NCBI GenBank assembly: GCA_050260215.1
Contig: JBLNBU010000049.1
Span: forward strand, 1 to 62,086
DNA from: JBLNBU01 sp050260215
GTDB taxonomy: Bacteria > Pseudomonadota > Alphaproteobacteria > Rhodospirillales > Magnetospirillaceae
DNA length: 62,086 nucleotides
Reading direction: 5' to 3'
Positions 10,995 through 19,451 of the stretch are shown here, piece after piece (position 1 is the first letter of the stretch; each line of letters begins with the position of its first letter). Position numbers and translations under genes: made by a program. The notes under the pieces were generated by a model. The model saw nothing but the letters and a program-made list of their open reading frames with translations, was not told the DNA's origin and made no database searches.

Positions 10995-11903
10995 TTAATC
11001 CGCCACCGAGGCGTCCGGGGTGTCGACCGGCAGCATCAGCACCTCGCCGGCCGCGCCGCGGTTCCTCAGCAGCGACAGGACGCGGATCAGGGTGGCGCGC
11101 AGTTCGCGGCGGTGGACCACCATGTCGATCATGCCGTGGTCCAGCAGGTATTCGGCGCGCTGGAACCCCTCGGGCAGCTTTTCGCGGATGGTGGTCTCGA
11201 TGACGCGGGCGCCGGCAAAGCCGATCACCGCGCCGGGCTCGGCGATGGCGATGTCGCCCAGCATGGCAAAGCTGGCCGAGACGCCGCCGGTGGTGGGGTC
11301 GGTCAGCAGCACGATATAGGGCAGCCGCTTTTCCTTGACCTTCTCGACGGCCACGGTGGTGCGCGCCATCTGCATCAGCGACAGGATGCCTTCCTGCATG
11401 CGCGCGCCGCCCGAAGCCGGCACCACGATCAAGGGCGCGTCCTGCAGCACCGCCAGCTCGGCGGCGGCGACGATGCCCTCGCCCACGGCGACGCCCATGG
11501 ACCCGCCCTGGAAGTCGAAGTTGAAGCAGGCCACCACCACGTTGATGCCGCCCATGCGGCCGTGGGCCACCACGATGGCATCCTGCTCGCCGGTCTTGGC
11601 GCGGGTGTCCTTGAGGCGGTCGGTATAGCGCTTCTGGTCCTTGAACTTGAGCGGGTCGTCGGCGACCTTGGGCAGCTCGATGCGCTGGTAGGCGCCGTCG
11701 TCGAACAGCAGCTCGAGGCGCTTCTTCACCGACAGCCGCATGTGGTGGCCGCAGTGCTGGCAGACGTTCTGGGCCTTGTCCAGGTCGCGGTGGAACAGCA
11801 TGTGGCCGCAGCCCGGGCACTTAAGCCACAGGTTGTCGGGCACCTCCTTGGGACGGACCAGGGACTGGATCTTGGGCCGGACGAAGTTGGTCAGCCAGTT
11901 CAT
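10995..11903 (-). CDS. accD: Acetyl-CoA carboxylase carboxyltransferase beta subunit
   Basis: Part of the enzyme that makes malonyl-CoA for fatty-acid synthesis; pairs with AccA, which is not in this window. 302 residues with the diagnostic N-terminal zinc ribbon (C29, C32, C48, C51 in WLKCPGCG and CQHCGHH) and a crotonase-like carboxyltransferase core (GGSMGVAVGEGI, ASGGARMQEG, PTTGGVSASFAMLGD). The start has GAGGAG upstream. It lies 17 bases after trpA, which fits one operon. Confidence 0.97.
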   Translation of the reverse strand: MNWLTNFVRPKIQSLVRPKEVPDNLWLKCPGCGHMLFHRDLDKAQNVCQHCGHHMRLSVKKRLELLFDDGAYQRIELPKVADDPLKFKDQKRYTDRLKDTRAKTGEQDAIVVAHGRMGGINVVVACFNFDFQGGSMGVAVGEGIVAAAELAVLQDAPLIVVPASGGARMQEGILSLMQMARTTVAVEKVKEKRLPYIVLLTDPTTGGVSASFAMLGDIAIAEPGAVIGFAGARVIETTIREKLPEGFQRAEYLLDHGMIDMVVHRRELRATLIRVLSLLRNRGAAGEVLMLPVDTPDASVAD

Positions 11904-11920
11904 GGCGGAGGCTCCTCGGA

Positions 11921-12730
11921 CTACTTGCGGGCGCCGCGCACGCCGTCGGCGAGCTTGGCGACCAGGGCGAGCGGCGCAGCGGCCGGATCGGGGGTTTCGA
12001 GCGTGTCGGCCAGCACCTGGACGATGGCCGAGCCGACCACGGCGCCGTCGGCGACACGGGCGACGGCGGCGGCCTGTTCGGGGGTGCGGATGCCGAAGCC
12101 GACGCAGACCGGCAGGCCGGTGTGGCGGCGGATGCGCGCCACCGCGTCGTCGATGGCGGCCTGGCTGGCCGAGGCGGTGCCGGTGACGCCGGCGATGGAC
12201 ACGTAGTAGACGAAGCCCGAGGCGTTGGCCAGCACCGCCGGCAGCCGCGCGTCGTCGCTGGTCGGCGTCGTCAGCACGATGAAGTCCATGCCGGCCGCCT
12301 TGAGGTGGGGGACCAACTCGTCGGCCTCCTCGGGCGGCAGGTCGACGATGATGACGCCGTCGGCGCCGGCGGCCGCGGCGTCGGTGGCGAACCGGTCGGG
12401 GCCCCAGCGGTAGATGGGATTGTAATAGCCCATCAGGATGATCGGCGTGTCGGCGTCGGTCTTGCGGAACTCGGCCACCATCTCGAGAGTCTGCTTGAGC
12501 GAGCCCCCGGCGGCCAGCGCCCGCAGCGACGCCTTTTCGATGGCGGGGCCGTCGGCCATGGGATCGGTGAACGGCATGCCCAGCTCGATTACATCGGCGC
12601 CCGCCGCCGGCAGGCGGTCCAGGAGGCGCTGGCTGACCTCGCGGTTAGGGTCGCCGGCGGTGATGAAGGTGACCAGGGCCGAGCGGTTCTCGGCCTTCAG
12701 CTTGGCGAAGCGTGCGGCAATGCGGCTCAT
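11921..12730 (-). CDS. trpA: Tryptophan synthase alpha chain
   Basis: Cleaves indole-glycerol phosphate to indole, which is channelled to TrpB. 269 residues; catalytic Glu49 and Asp60 are visible in VIELGMPFTDPMADG, at the same numbers as in E. coli, and the phosphate site GFGIRTPEQ and GSAIV are present. The bases directly before the ATG (AGGGACAAGAGAA) are the end of a dispersed repeat, so the ribosome site seems to be supplied by that repeat. The gap to trpB is 103 bases, longer than the usual tight spacing. Confidence 0.97.
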   Translation of the reverse strand: MSRIAARFAKLKAENRSALVTFITAGDPNREVSQRLLDRLPAAGADVIELGMPFTDPMADGPAIEKASLRALAAGGSLKQTLEMVAEFRKTDADTPIILMGYYNPIYRWGPDRFATDAAAAGADGVIIVDLPPEEADELVPHLKAAGMDFIVLTTPTSDDARLPAVLANASGFVYYVSIAGVTGTASASQAAIDDAVARIRRHTGLPVCVGFGIRTPEQAAAVARVADGAVVGSAIVQVLADTLETPDPAAAPLALVAKLADGVRGARK

Positions 12731-12828
12731 TTCTCTTGTCCCTCAGGCGCCGGGCGCATGCTCCGCATGCTTGGCTTTCCTCCGCTGCGCTCCGGGGCGC
12801 TCAACGCGCCCGCACTCGCCTTCGGCTC
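12731..12828. repeat. Dispersed repeat in the trpB-trpA spacer
   Basis: The spacer is made of nested inverted repeats, such as GCATGC-TCC-GCATGC (12756-12770) and GGGCGC...GCGCCC near 12795-12811. Its trpA-proximal edge, read as TTGTCCCTCAGGCGCCGGGCGC on the plus strand in two adjoining blocks, recurs at 35244-35264 (other strand), and in diverged form at 34174-34191 and 37588-37602. The element is therefore a member of a repeat family and not unique spacer. Confidence 0.7.
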
Positions 12829-12833
12829 GCTCA

Positions 12834-14066
<1,233 letters not shown>

Positions 14067-14145
14067 CTGTCCCTGGCTCGAAAGGCGGCTAATAAAGCAC
14101 GAAGCGCCGGGGTTTGGGAGCGGTTTTCGACGCCCCAGGCAAGGC

Positions 14146-14175
14146 TTGCCTTTCCCACCCTACCCGCTTTATGCA
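14146..14175 (+). promoter_or_regulatory. Candidate promoter of the cytochrome c gene
   Basis: TTGCCT (14146-14151) and TATGCA (14170-14175) are 18 bases apart inside the only AT-rich part of this intergenic region (TTATGCATAATTATTG), 38 bases before the ATG at 14213. Confidence 0.35.
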
Positions 14176-14212
14176 TAATTATTGATGTAAGAGAACCGGA
14201 CAGGGGATATCC

Positions 14213-14593
14213 ATGTCGTACAAATCCATCGCCCTGGCCGCCGGCGCGGCCCTGATGCTGGCCGCCGGCGCCGCCTCCGCCAAGGAGGAGCCGGTCAGCT
14301 TCTCCGAAGACGTCCACCCCATCTTGCAGATGCGCTGCGTCGCCTGCCACTCGCCGGGCATGGAAGGCACCGAGAAGAGCGGGCTGGACCTGACCACCTA
14401 TGACGGCGTCATGAAGGGCACCAAGCACGGCCCGATGATCGTCGCCGGCGACCCGCTGACCAGCAACCTGATGGTCCTGATCGAGGGCCGCGCCGACAAG
14501 TCGCTCTACATGCCGCATGGCAAGAAGAAGCTGTCGCAGTGCGACCGCGACCTGATCCGCAAGTGGATCAAGCAGGGCGCGAAGAACAACTAG
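14213..14593 (+). CDS. Small periplasmic c-type cytochrome, planctomycete-type domain
   Basis: 126 residues with a signal peptide (MSYKSIALAAGAALMLAAGA, cleavage near ASA-KEE). One haem-binding site is CVACH (C42, C45, H46), and a likely axial Met is in LYMPHGKKKL (M100). The order FSEDVHPILQMRCVACHS ... SGLDLTTYDGVMKG ... SLYMPHG matches the PSCyt1 (planctomycete cytochrome c) domain type. It stands alone with its own promoter-like region and terminator, and no oxidase or reductase gene is adjacent. An electron-carrier role in the periplasm is inferred. Confidence 0.85.
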   Translation: MSYKSIALAAGAALMLAAGAASAKEEPVSFSEDVHPILQMRCVACHSPGMEGTEKSGLDLTTYDGVMKGTKHGPMIVAGDPLTSNLMVLIEGRADKSLYMPHGKKKLSQCDRDLIRKWIKQGAKNN

Positions 14594-14619
14594 GCCCGAC
14601 ATCGGCCTTGGAAAGCGAA

Positions 14620-14649
14620 AAGGGGCGGCTCCCACCGGAGCCGCCCCTT
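14620..14649. terminator. Strong bidirectional hairpin between convergent genes
   Basis: AAGGGGCGGCTCC / GGAGCCGCCCCTT is a perfect 13-bp stem with a 4-base loop, placed between the cytochrome stop (14593) and the end of the zinc-ribbon gene (14677). A short A-run on one side gives TTTTCG on the minus strand. Confidence 0.85.
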
Positions 14650-14676
14650 GACGTTCGTGGGCGATGCGCCTGACGC

Positions 14677-15540
14677 CTACTTCCCTTCGGTCGGGGCCGG
14701 AGCGGTCTCGACGAAGACCACGTTGACCTCGACGGCGTTGGGGTTGGGGCGTTCCAGCATGATCTTGAAGCTGGCGGTGCCCTGCGGATCCAGCATGGTG
14801 ACCGGCGGCTGCGACTGCTTTTCCTGGACCACGGTCTTGTCCTTGTCCAGCAGCACCAGCTTCATCATCGGCACGGGGCGCGGACGCTCGGAGACGTTGG
14901 CGATGATGCCGCGGACGATCAGCACCTCGGTGTCATTGTGGACGAAGCGCTCGGGCGTGCCTGCGCTGCGCAGCTGCAGGCCGGCGCCCGGCTTCTCGCG
15001 CCGCAAGCCCATCTGGCCCAGCACGTCGCCGGCCTCGGGCACGATCTCGACCAGGCGGTCCTGGAAATAGAAGGCGGCGCCGCCGGCCCCGCCCAGCAGC
15101 AGCAGCAGCAGCAGCACCCACAGCCCGGCGGTTCCGCTTTTGGCCGGCTGGGCCGGGCGGGCGAACACCTCGGGGATGGGCTCGGGCTCGTCGTCGAGCA
15201 GGCTGCTGACGTGGTCGGGACGCTCGGGCGCGGCGCGCTCGCCGAAATCAGGGATCGGCGGCTGCTCGATGTCGAGGTCGAAGTCGTCGTCGCGCCCGCG
15301 CGGCGGCGAGGGCGCCGGCGCCGGCTCCTCGTAGCGGGGCTCGATTTCTTCCCGGGCCGAGGCGGCGGGCGTCGGCGTGATCGACGGGCCGGCCAGGTCG
15401 AGATCAAGATCGTCGGCCTGGATCGGAGCCTGGAACCACTTGTGCCCGCACTTGGCGCACTTCAGCGTGCGGCCCTTGTCACCCAAGGCCTTGTCGGGAA
15501 TGGAAAAACTGGTCGAACAGTTCGGACAGCTGATCAACAT
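14677..15540 (-). CDS. MJ0042-type zinc-ribbon, single-pass membrane protein (DUF3426)
   Basis: 287 residues. The N-terminus MLISCPNCSTSFSIPD...LKCAKCGHKW is an MJ0042 zinc ribbon (C5, C8, C28, C31). A long acidic/proline linker follows to about 135. One transmembrane helix (AGLWVLLLLLLLGGAGGAAF) then leads to a beta-rich C-terminal DUF3426 domain (VRGIIANVSERPRPVPMMKLVLLD). The protein is divergent from ftsE and this pairing is common in alphaproteobacteria. The role is unknown; the zinc ribbon should be cytoplasmic and the DUF3426 part periplasmic. Confidence 0.88.
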   Translation of the reverse strand: MLISCPNCSTSFSIPDKALGDKGRTLKCAKCGHKWFQAPIQADDLDLDLAGPSITPTPAASAREEIEPRYEEPAPAPSPPRGRDDDFDLDIEQPPIPDFGERAAPERPDHVSSLLDDEPEPIPEVFARPAQPAKSGTAGLWVLLLLLLLGGAGGAAFYFQDRLVEIVPEAGDVLGQMGLRREKPGAGLQLRSAGTPERFVHNDTEVLIVRGIIANVSERPRPVPMMKLVLLDKDKTVVQEKQSQPPVTMLDPQGTASFKIMLERPNPNAVEVNVVFVETAPAPTEGK

Positions 15541-15656
15541 TGGGGCTACCCGTCAGGACATCCTTCCTTATAGGCGCAAGGTCAGAGCAACACAAGCGCG
15601 CGCTGGACGAATCCCCACCCGCCGTGCCATCCTGCGCCGCGTCGGGAGAAGAAGCC

Positions 15657-16361
15657 GTGCGGCATCGGCCTCGTGGGGAAAACATCATCCGCTTCGATAG
15701 CGTCGGGTTGCGCTACGGGCTAGGGCCCGAAGTGCTTCAGGACGTGTCGTTTGCCTTGCCTTCGGGCTCGTTCCACTTCCTGACGGGAGCATCGGGCGCC
15801 GGAAAGTCGACCCTGCTCCGCCTGATGTACCTGGGCCTTCGGCCTACCCGCGGCCGGGTGGTGCTGTTCGACCGCGATATCGCCAACACCAAGCGCTATG
15901 AACTGCCGGCGCTCCGCCGCCGCGTCGGCGTGGTGTTCCAGGACTTCCGTCTGCTCGACCACCTGTCCGCACTCGACAACGTCGCCCTGCCGCTGCGCGT
16001 GCGCGGCGTGCGCGAGTCCGAGATCCACAAGCACGTTCCCGAACTGCTGTCCTGGGTCGGCCTGGCCGACCAGCTCAACGCCAAGCCGCCGACCCTGTCG
16101 GGCGGCCAGAAGCAGCGCGTCGCCATCGCCCGCGCGGTGATCGGCCGGCCCGACCTGCTGCTTGCCGACGAGCCCACCGGCAACGTCGACGACCATATCG
16201 CCATGCGCCTGTTGTACCTGTTCGAGGAATTGAACAAGCTGGGCACCACCATCGTCATCGCCACCCACAACGAGGCCCTGGTGCAGCGCTTTTCCCATCA
16301 TTCCCGCCTGCACATCGACCACGGCACGGTGTACCGGCCCGAGGCCGGCTCGGAGGGGTGA
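15657..16361 (+). CDS. ftsE: Cell-division ABC ATPase
   Basis: With FtsX forms the divisome complex that activates septal peptidoglycan hydrolases. 234 residues from the chosen GTG; Walker A GASGAGKST (44-52), LSGGQKQRVAIARA signature, LLLADEPTGN Walker B and THN switch are visible. The frame is open up to 15540, but that longer start would overlap the start of the divergent gene and add 39 unrelated residues. GTG 15657 has GGGAG upstream and gives the usual FtsE length. Its stop overlaps the ftsX start (TGATG). Confidence 0.93.
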   Translation: MRHRPRGENIIRFDSVGLRYGLGPEVLQDVSFALPSGSFHFLTGASGAGKSTLLRLMYLGLRPTRGRVVLFDRDIANTKRYELPALRRRVGVVFQDFRLLDHLSALDNVALPLRVRGVRESEIHKHVPELLSWVGLADQLNAKPPTLSGGQKQRVAIARAVIGRPDLLLADEPTGNVDDHIAMRLLYLFEELNKLGTTIVIATHNEALVQRFSHHSRLHIDHGTVYRPEAGSEG

Positions 16362-17251
16362 TGTTCGGGCGCCATTCCGACCTGCCGCTGAAAGGCGATG
16401 CCACCAGCCGCTACCTGCCCTGGCTGGTGGCGCTGATGGTATTTTTGTCGGCCATGGCGGTGGCCGGCGCCTTCGTCATCGCCAGCGTCATCGAGCGATG
16501 GGACCACGACGTCTCGGGCACGCTGACGGTGCAGGTGATGCCGGCCGGCGGCGACCAGTCCGACGCGCTGACCGACGAACGGGTGCGCCTGGCCGTCGAC
16601 GTCATGAAGAAGACCCCCGGGGTGAAGTCGGCCAAAGCGTTGGACAAGCGCCAGACCCTGGCGCTGATCGAGCCGTGGCTGGGCGGCACCGAGGTGGTCA
16701 AGGACATGCCCCTGCCCCGCCTGATCGACGTCTCGGTCGACCCGGAGGCGCGCATCGACCTGGGCGAGGTCGCCGACCGCCTGGCGCGCGCCGTCCCCGG
16801 CGCCTCCATCGACGACCACCGGGTGTGGCTGTCGCGGCTGATCAACCTGTCGCGCACCATCGAATGGCTGGCGCTGGCGGTGGTCATGCTGATCGGCGTG
16901 GTCACCTCGTTCACCGTGGTCTACGCCACCCGCACCGGCATGGCCGTGCACCGCGGCGTCATCGAGGTGCTGCACCTGATCGGCGCCCATGACGACTACA
17001 TCGCCCGCCAGTTCGCCGACCGCGCCTTCGCGCTGGGCTTCAACGGCGGCCTGATCGGGCTGGGGCTGGCCACTCCGGTGCTGTCCGCCATCGGCTGGGC
17101 AGCGCGCCGCCTGGAAGGCGGGTTCCTGCCGCAGCTTTCGCTGCCAGTCAGCGGCTACATCGTCATCGGCATGCTGCCGGCCGCCGCGGCGGTGCTGGCC
17201 ATGCTGACCGCGCGGCTGACCGTCCACGGCACCTTGTCGCGCCTGCCATGA
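16361..17251 (+). CDS. ftsX: Cell-division membrane protein FtsX
   Basis: 296 residues with the FtsX layout: cytoplasmic N-terminus, TM1 (WLVALMVFLSAMAVAGAFVIASV), a periplasmic domain of about 130 residues, then three membrane segments (ALAVVMLIGVVTSFTVVYA, the GFNGGLIGLGLATPVLSAIGW region, YIVIGMLPAAAAVLAMLTARL). It starts one base into the ftsE TGA, so the two are coupled; GTG 16358 in the same frame is an alternative. It continues into the ydcF-type gene with a 4-base overlap. Confidence 0.94.
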   Translation: MFGRHSDLPLKGDATSRYLPWLVALMVFLSAMAVAGAFVIASVIERWDHDVSGTLTVQVMPAGGDQSDALTDERVRLAVDVMKKTPGVKSAKALDKRQTLALIEPWLGGTEVVKDMPLPRLIDVSVDPEARIDLGEVADRLARAVPGASIDDHRVWLSRLINLSRTIEWLALAVVMLIGVVTSFTVVYATRTGMAVHRGVIEVLHLIGAHDDYIARQFADRAFALGFNGGLIGLGLATPVLSAIGWAARRLEGGFLPQLSLPVSGYIVIGMLPAAAAVLAMLTARLTVHGTLSRLP

Positions 17252-17880
17252 CCGCGCCCAAGACCGCGTCCACCCGATCCCGGCTGGCGCCCGTGGCGGG
17301 GGCGGCGGCGGGATTCATCCTCGGCCTGGCACTGGCCTGGCTGGTTGGGCTGGTGTGGTTCGCCGCCTCGGTGCCCAACAAGGTCCACGACCGCGCCAGC
17401 GCCACCGACGCCATCGTCGTGCTGACCGGCGGCAGCGAGCGCGTCTCGACCGGGGTGACCCTCCTGGAGGAAGGGCTGGGCCACAAGCTGTTCGTCTCGG
17501 GCGTGCACCGCGGCGTCGACGTGGCCGAACTGCTGCGCAGCACCCGCGCCCGACATCCCGAACTGGCCTGCTGCATCGTGCTGGGCTATTCGGCCGACGA
17601 CACCGTGGGCAACGCCGCCGAGACCGCCGCCTGGATCCGCTCGGAGCGCTTCGCCTCGCTGCGCCTGGTCACCGCCGCCTACCACATGCGCCGCAGCCTG
17701 CTTGAATTCCGCCGCGCCATGCCCGAGGCCACCATCATCCCCCATCCGGTGTTTCCCGACTCGGTGAAATCCGAATGGTGGCGCTGGCCGGGCACGGCGC
17801 ACTTGCTCGCGACCGAATACACGAAGTATCTAGCGGCTGTGGTTCGCCACTGGTTCGTGCCCGCGAAGGAGCGTCCGTGA
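17248..17880 (+). CDS. YdcF/ElyC family membrane protein (DUF218)
   Basis: 210 residues: one N-terminal transmembrane helix (GAAAGFILGLALAWLVGLVWFAA) and a DUF218 domain with the hallmark DAIVVLTGGSERV, the VGNAAETAAWI loop and LVTAAYHMRRS. SanA/ElyC/YdcF proteins are linked to envelope integrity and peptidoglycan precursor handling. The ATG overlaps the ftsX stop (ATGA) and the stop overlaps the next GTG, placing it inside the ftsE-ftsX-ydcF-plsC operon, which supports an envelope role. Confidence 0.88.
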   Translation: MTAPKTASTRSRLAPVAGAAAGFILGLALAWLVGLVWFAASVPNKVHDRASATDAIVVLTGGSERVSTGVTLLEEGLGHKLFVSGVHRGVDVAELLRSTRARHPELACCIVLGYSADDTVGNAAETAAWIRSERFASLRLVTAAYHMRRSLLEFRRAMPEATIIPHPVFPDSVKSEWWRWPGTAHLLATEYTKYLAAVVRHWFVPAKERP

Positions 17881-18596
17881 CCGCCGTTCGATCCCTGCTG
17901 TTCGCCCTGCTGTTCTATCCTTGGACGGTGGGGCTGTGTGTCCTCTACCTGCCCCTGCTGGTCCTGCCCAGGAAACTCTTCCTGGCGCTGGTGCGGCTGT
18001 GGCTGCGCGGGTCGCACCTTATCCTGCGCGCCACCACCGGCATCCGCTGGCAGTTGGTGGGCGCCGAGAACCTTCCGGCCGGTGCCGCCATCGTCGCCGC
18101 CAAGCACCAGTCGGCGTTCGAGACCCTGGTCTTCCACCTGATCCTGGCCGACCCCGCCTTCATCCTGAAGCGCGAGCTGACCCAGATCCCCATCTTCGGC
18201 TGGCACCTGCAGAAGGCGGGCTGCGTCGCCATCGACCGCTCGGCCGGCACCAAGGCGCTGAAAGCCATGGTCGCCGGGGCCGAGGCGGCGGTGGCCGAGG
18301 GCCGCACCATCGTCATCTTCCCTGAAGGCACCCGCACCGCCCCGGGGTCCCGCCAGCCCTACCACTCGGGCGTGGCCATGCTGTACGGCGCGCTGGGCGT
18401 GCCAGTGGTGCCGGTGGCGCTGAATTCGGGCGTGCTGTGGGGCCGCCAAAGCTTCACCAAACGGGCCGGCACCATTACCATCGAGGTGCTGCCGCCCATC
18501 GCGCCCGGCATGGACCGCAAGGCGTTCATGGCCGAGTTGGAAAACCGCATCGAAACCGCCAGCGACCGGCTGGCGGGGATCGGGTCCCCAAATTAG
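17877..18596 (+). CDS. plsC: 1-acyl-sn-glycerol-3-phosphate acyltransferase
   Basis: Makes phosphatidic acid at the inner membrane. 239 residues from GTG 17877, with AAGGAG five bases upstream and a GTGA overlap. An N-terminal hydrophobic segment (LLFALLFYPWTVGLCVLYLPLLVL) is followed by acyltransferase motifs: KHQSAFET (motif I), GCVAIDRS, and FPEGTRTAPG (motif III). Motif I is HX4E, where the classic form is HX4D; this variant is recalled from other alphaproteobacterial PlsC proteins. Last gene of the ftsEX row. Confidence 0.93.
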   Translation: MTAVRSLLFALLFYPWTVGLCVLYLPLLVLPRKLFLALVRLWLRGSHLILRATTGIRWQLVGAENLPAGAAIVAAKHQSAFETLVFHLILADPAFILKRELTQIPIFGWHLQKAGCVAIDRSAGTKALKAMVAGAEAAVAEGRTIVIFPEGTRTAPGSRQPYHSGVAMLYGALGVPVVPVALNSGVLWGRQSFTKRAGTITIEVLPPIAPGMDRKAFMAELENRIETASDRLAGIGSPN

Positions 18597-18599
18597 GCT

Positions 18600-18659
18600 T
18601 CATCATGGCCGGGCGTGACCCGGCCATCCATGGACTCGCGGGTCAAGCCCGGGAGTGAC
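18600..18659. repeat. Intergenic palindromic repeat, CGTCATG family, copy 3 (inverted, diverged)
   Basis: Between the convergent plsC and coiled-coil gene. The minus strand reads GATGGCCGGGTCACGCCC and ends GGCCATGATG, matching the inner half of copies 1 and 2; the outer half is less conserved. Two hairpins may serve as a bidirectional terminator. Confidence 0.75.
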
Positions 18660-18672
18660 CGAACGGGTACGA

Positions 18673-19356
18673 TCAGAGCAGCGGCATCTGCTGCGCCGGT
18701 GCCGCCTTGGCGCGGCGCGGGCGGGCGGGTTTGGCGATCTGGTCGCGGACCCGATAGGCGGTCAATTCCGCCTCCAACGCCTTGCGGGCGTTTTCCTTCT
18801 CGATCAGCTCGGCCTGCAGCGCCGACTTCAGCGTCGACAGGCGCTTGACCTCGACCTCCAGGCGGGCGCGGCGGGGCTCGCCCTCTTCCAGGCGCGACAG
18901 CGCCCGGGCGGCCTCGGTGCGGGCCTCGGCCAGGTCGCTGGCCATCTCGGCCAGGGTGGCGGCAAGGCGGCCGGCCTCGGCCCGTTCGGCATCGAGCGCC
19001 TCGGCGGCCGCGGCCAGTTCGGCGCGCAGGCGGATGACGGCGGCAGCATCCTGGGCGGCATCGGCTAGGCTGGCGGGCTGGGCCGGGGCTGCCCCCGGCC
19101 GGCCCTGGCGCAGCCGTTCGTTCTCGGCACGCAGGTGGCGGACCTCGTTGCGCAGGTCGAAGACGGCGTTTTCAAGCGCGTCGACCTCGGCCGAGTGATC
19201 GGCCTGGGGGGCGCTCCCCAGCTTCTCGGCCAGCGACACGAAGTCGTGGCCGGCGCCTTCCAGCAGGCGCCGGGCCGTGCGCAAGGCATGCAGCGCCTCG
19301 GTGTCGTTGTCCGAGGCGGCCAGAGCCAGCACCTTTGCCAGTCGTTGGACGTCCAT
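18673..19356 (-). CDS. Coiled-coil protein of unknown function
   Basis: 227 residues from ATG 19356; an upstream in-frame start (19443) would run into the prfC promoter and is not favoured. From about residue 45 to 200 the sequence is almost continuous heptad-like helix (VDALENAVFDLRNEVRHL, then RLRAELAAAAEALDAERAEA and RLEVEVKRLSTLKSALQAE), ending in a basic Arg/Lys/Pro/Ala tail. No signal peptide or membrane helix. Divergent from prfC. A structural or adaptor role is likely, but no family is recognised. Confidence 0.75.
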   Translation of the reverse strand: MDVQRLAKVLALAASDNDTEALHALRTARRLLEGAGHDFVSLAEKLGSAPQADHSAEVDALENAVFDLRNEVRHLRAENERLRQGRPGAAPAQPASLADAAQDAAAVIRLRAELAAAAEALDAERAEAGRLAATLAEMASDLAEARTEAARALSRLEEGEPRRARLEVEVKRLSTLKSALQAELIEKENARKALEAELTAYRVRDQIAKPARPRRAKAAPAQQMPLL

Positions 19357-19451
19357 GGCGGCGAATCTACTCTCCGCCGAATCCCCGCCACAACAGGTAT
19401 TTGCCCTCAAAGCACTTGATTCTTGCGCGGCTTGGGCCGACAACCGCCGCC

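Noticed and set aside
15540..15656. Longer FtsE starting at 15540
   Set aside because: The extra 39 residues are not FtsE-like and would begin in the start codon region of the divergent gene; GTG 15657 gives normal length.
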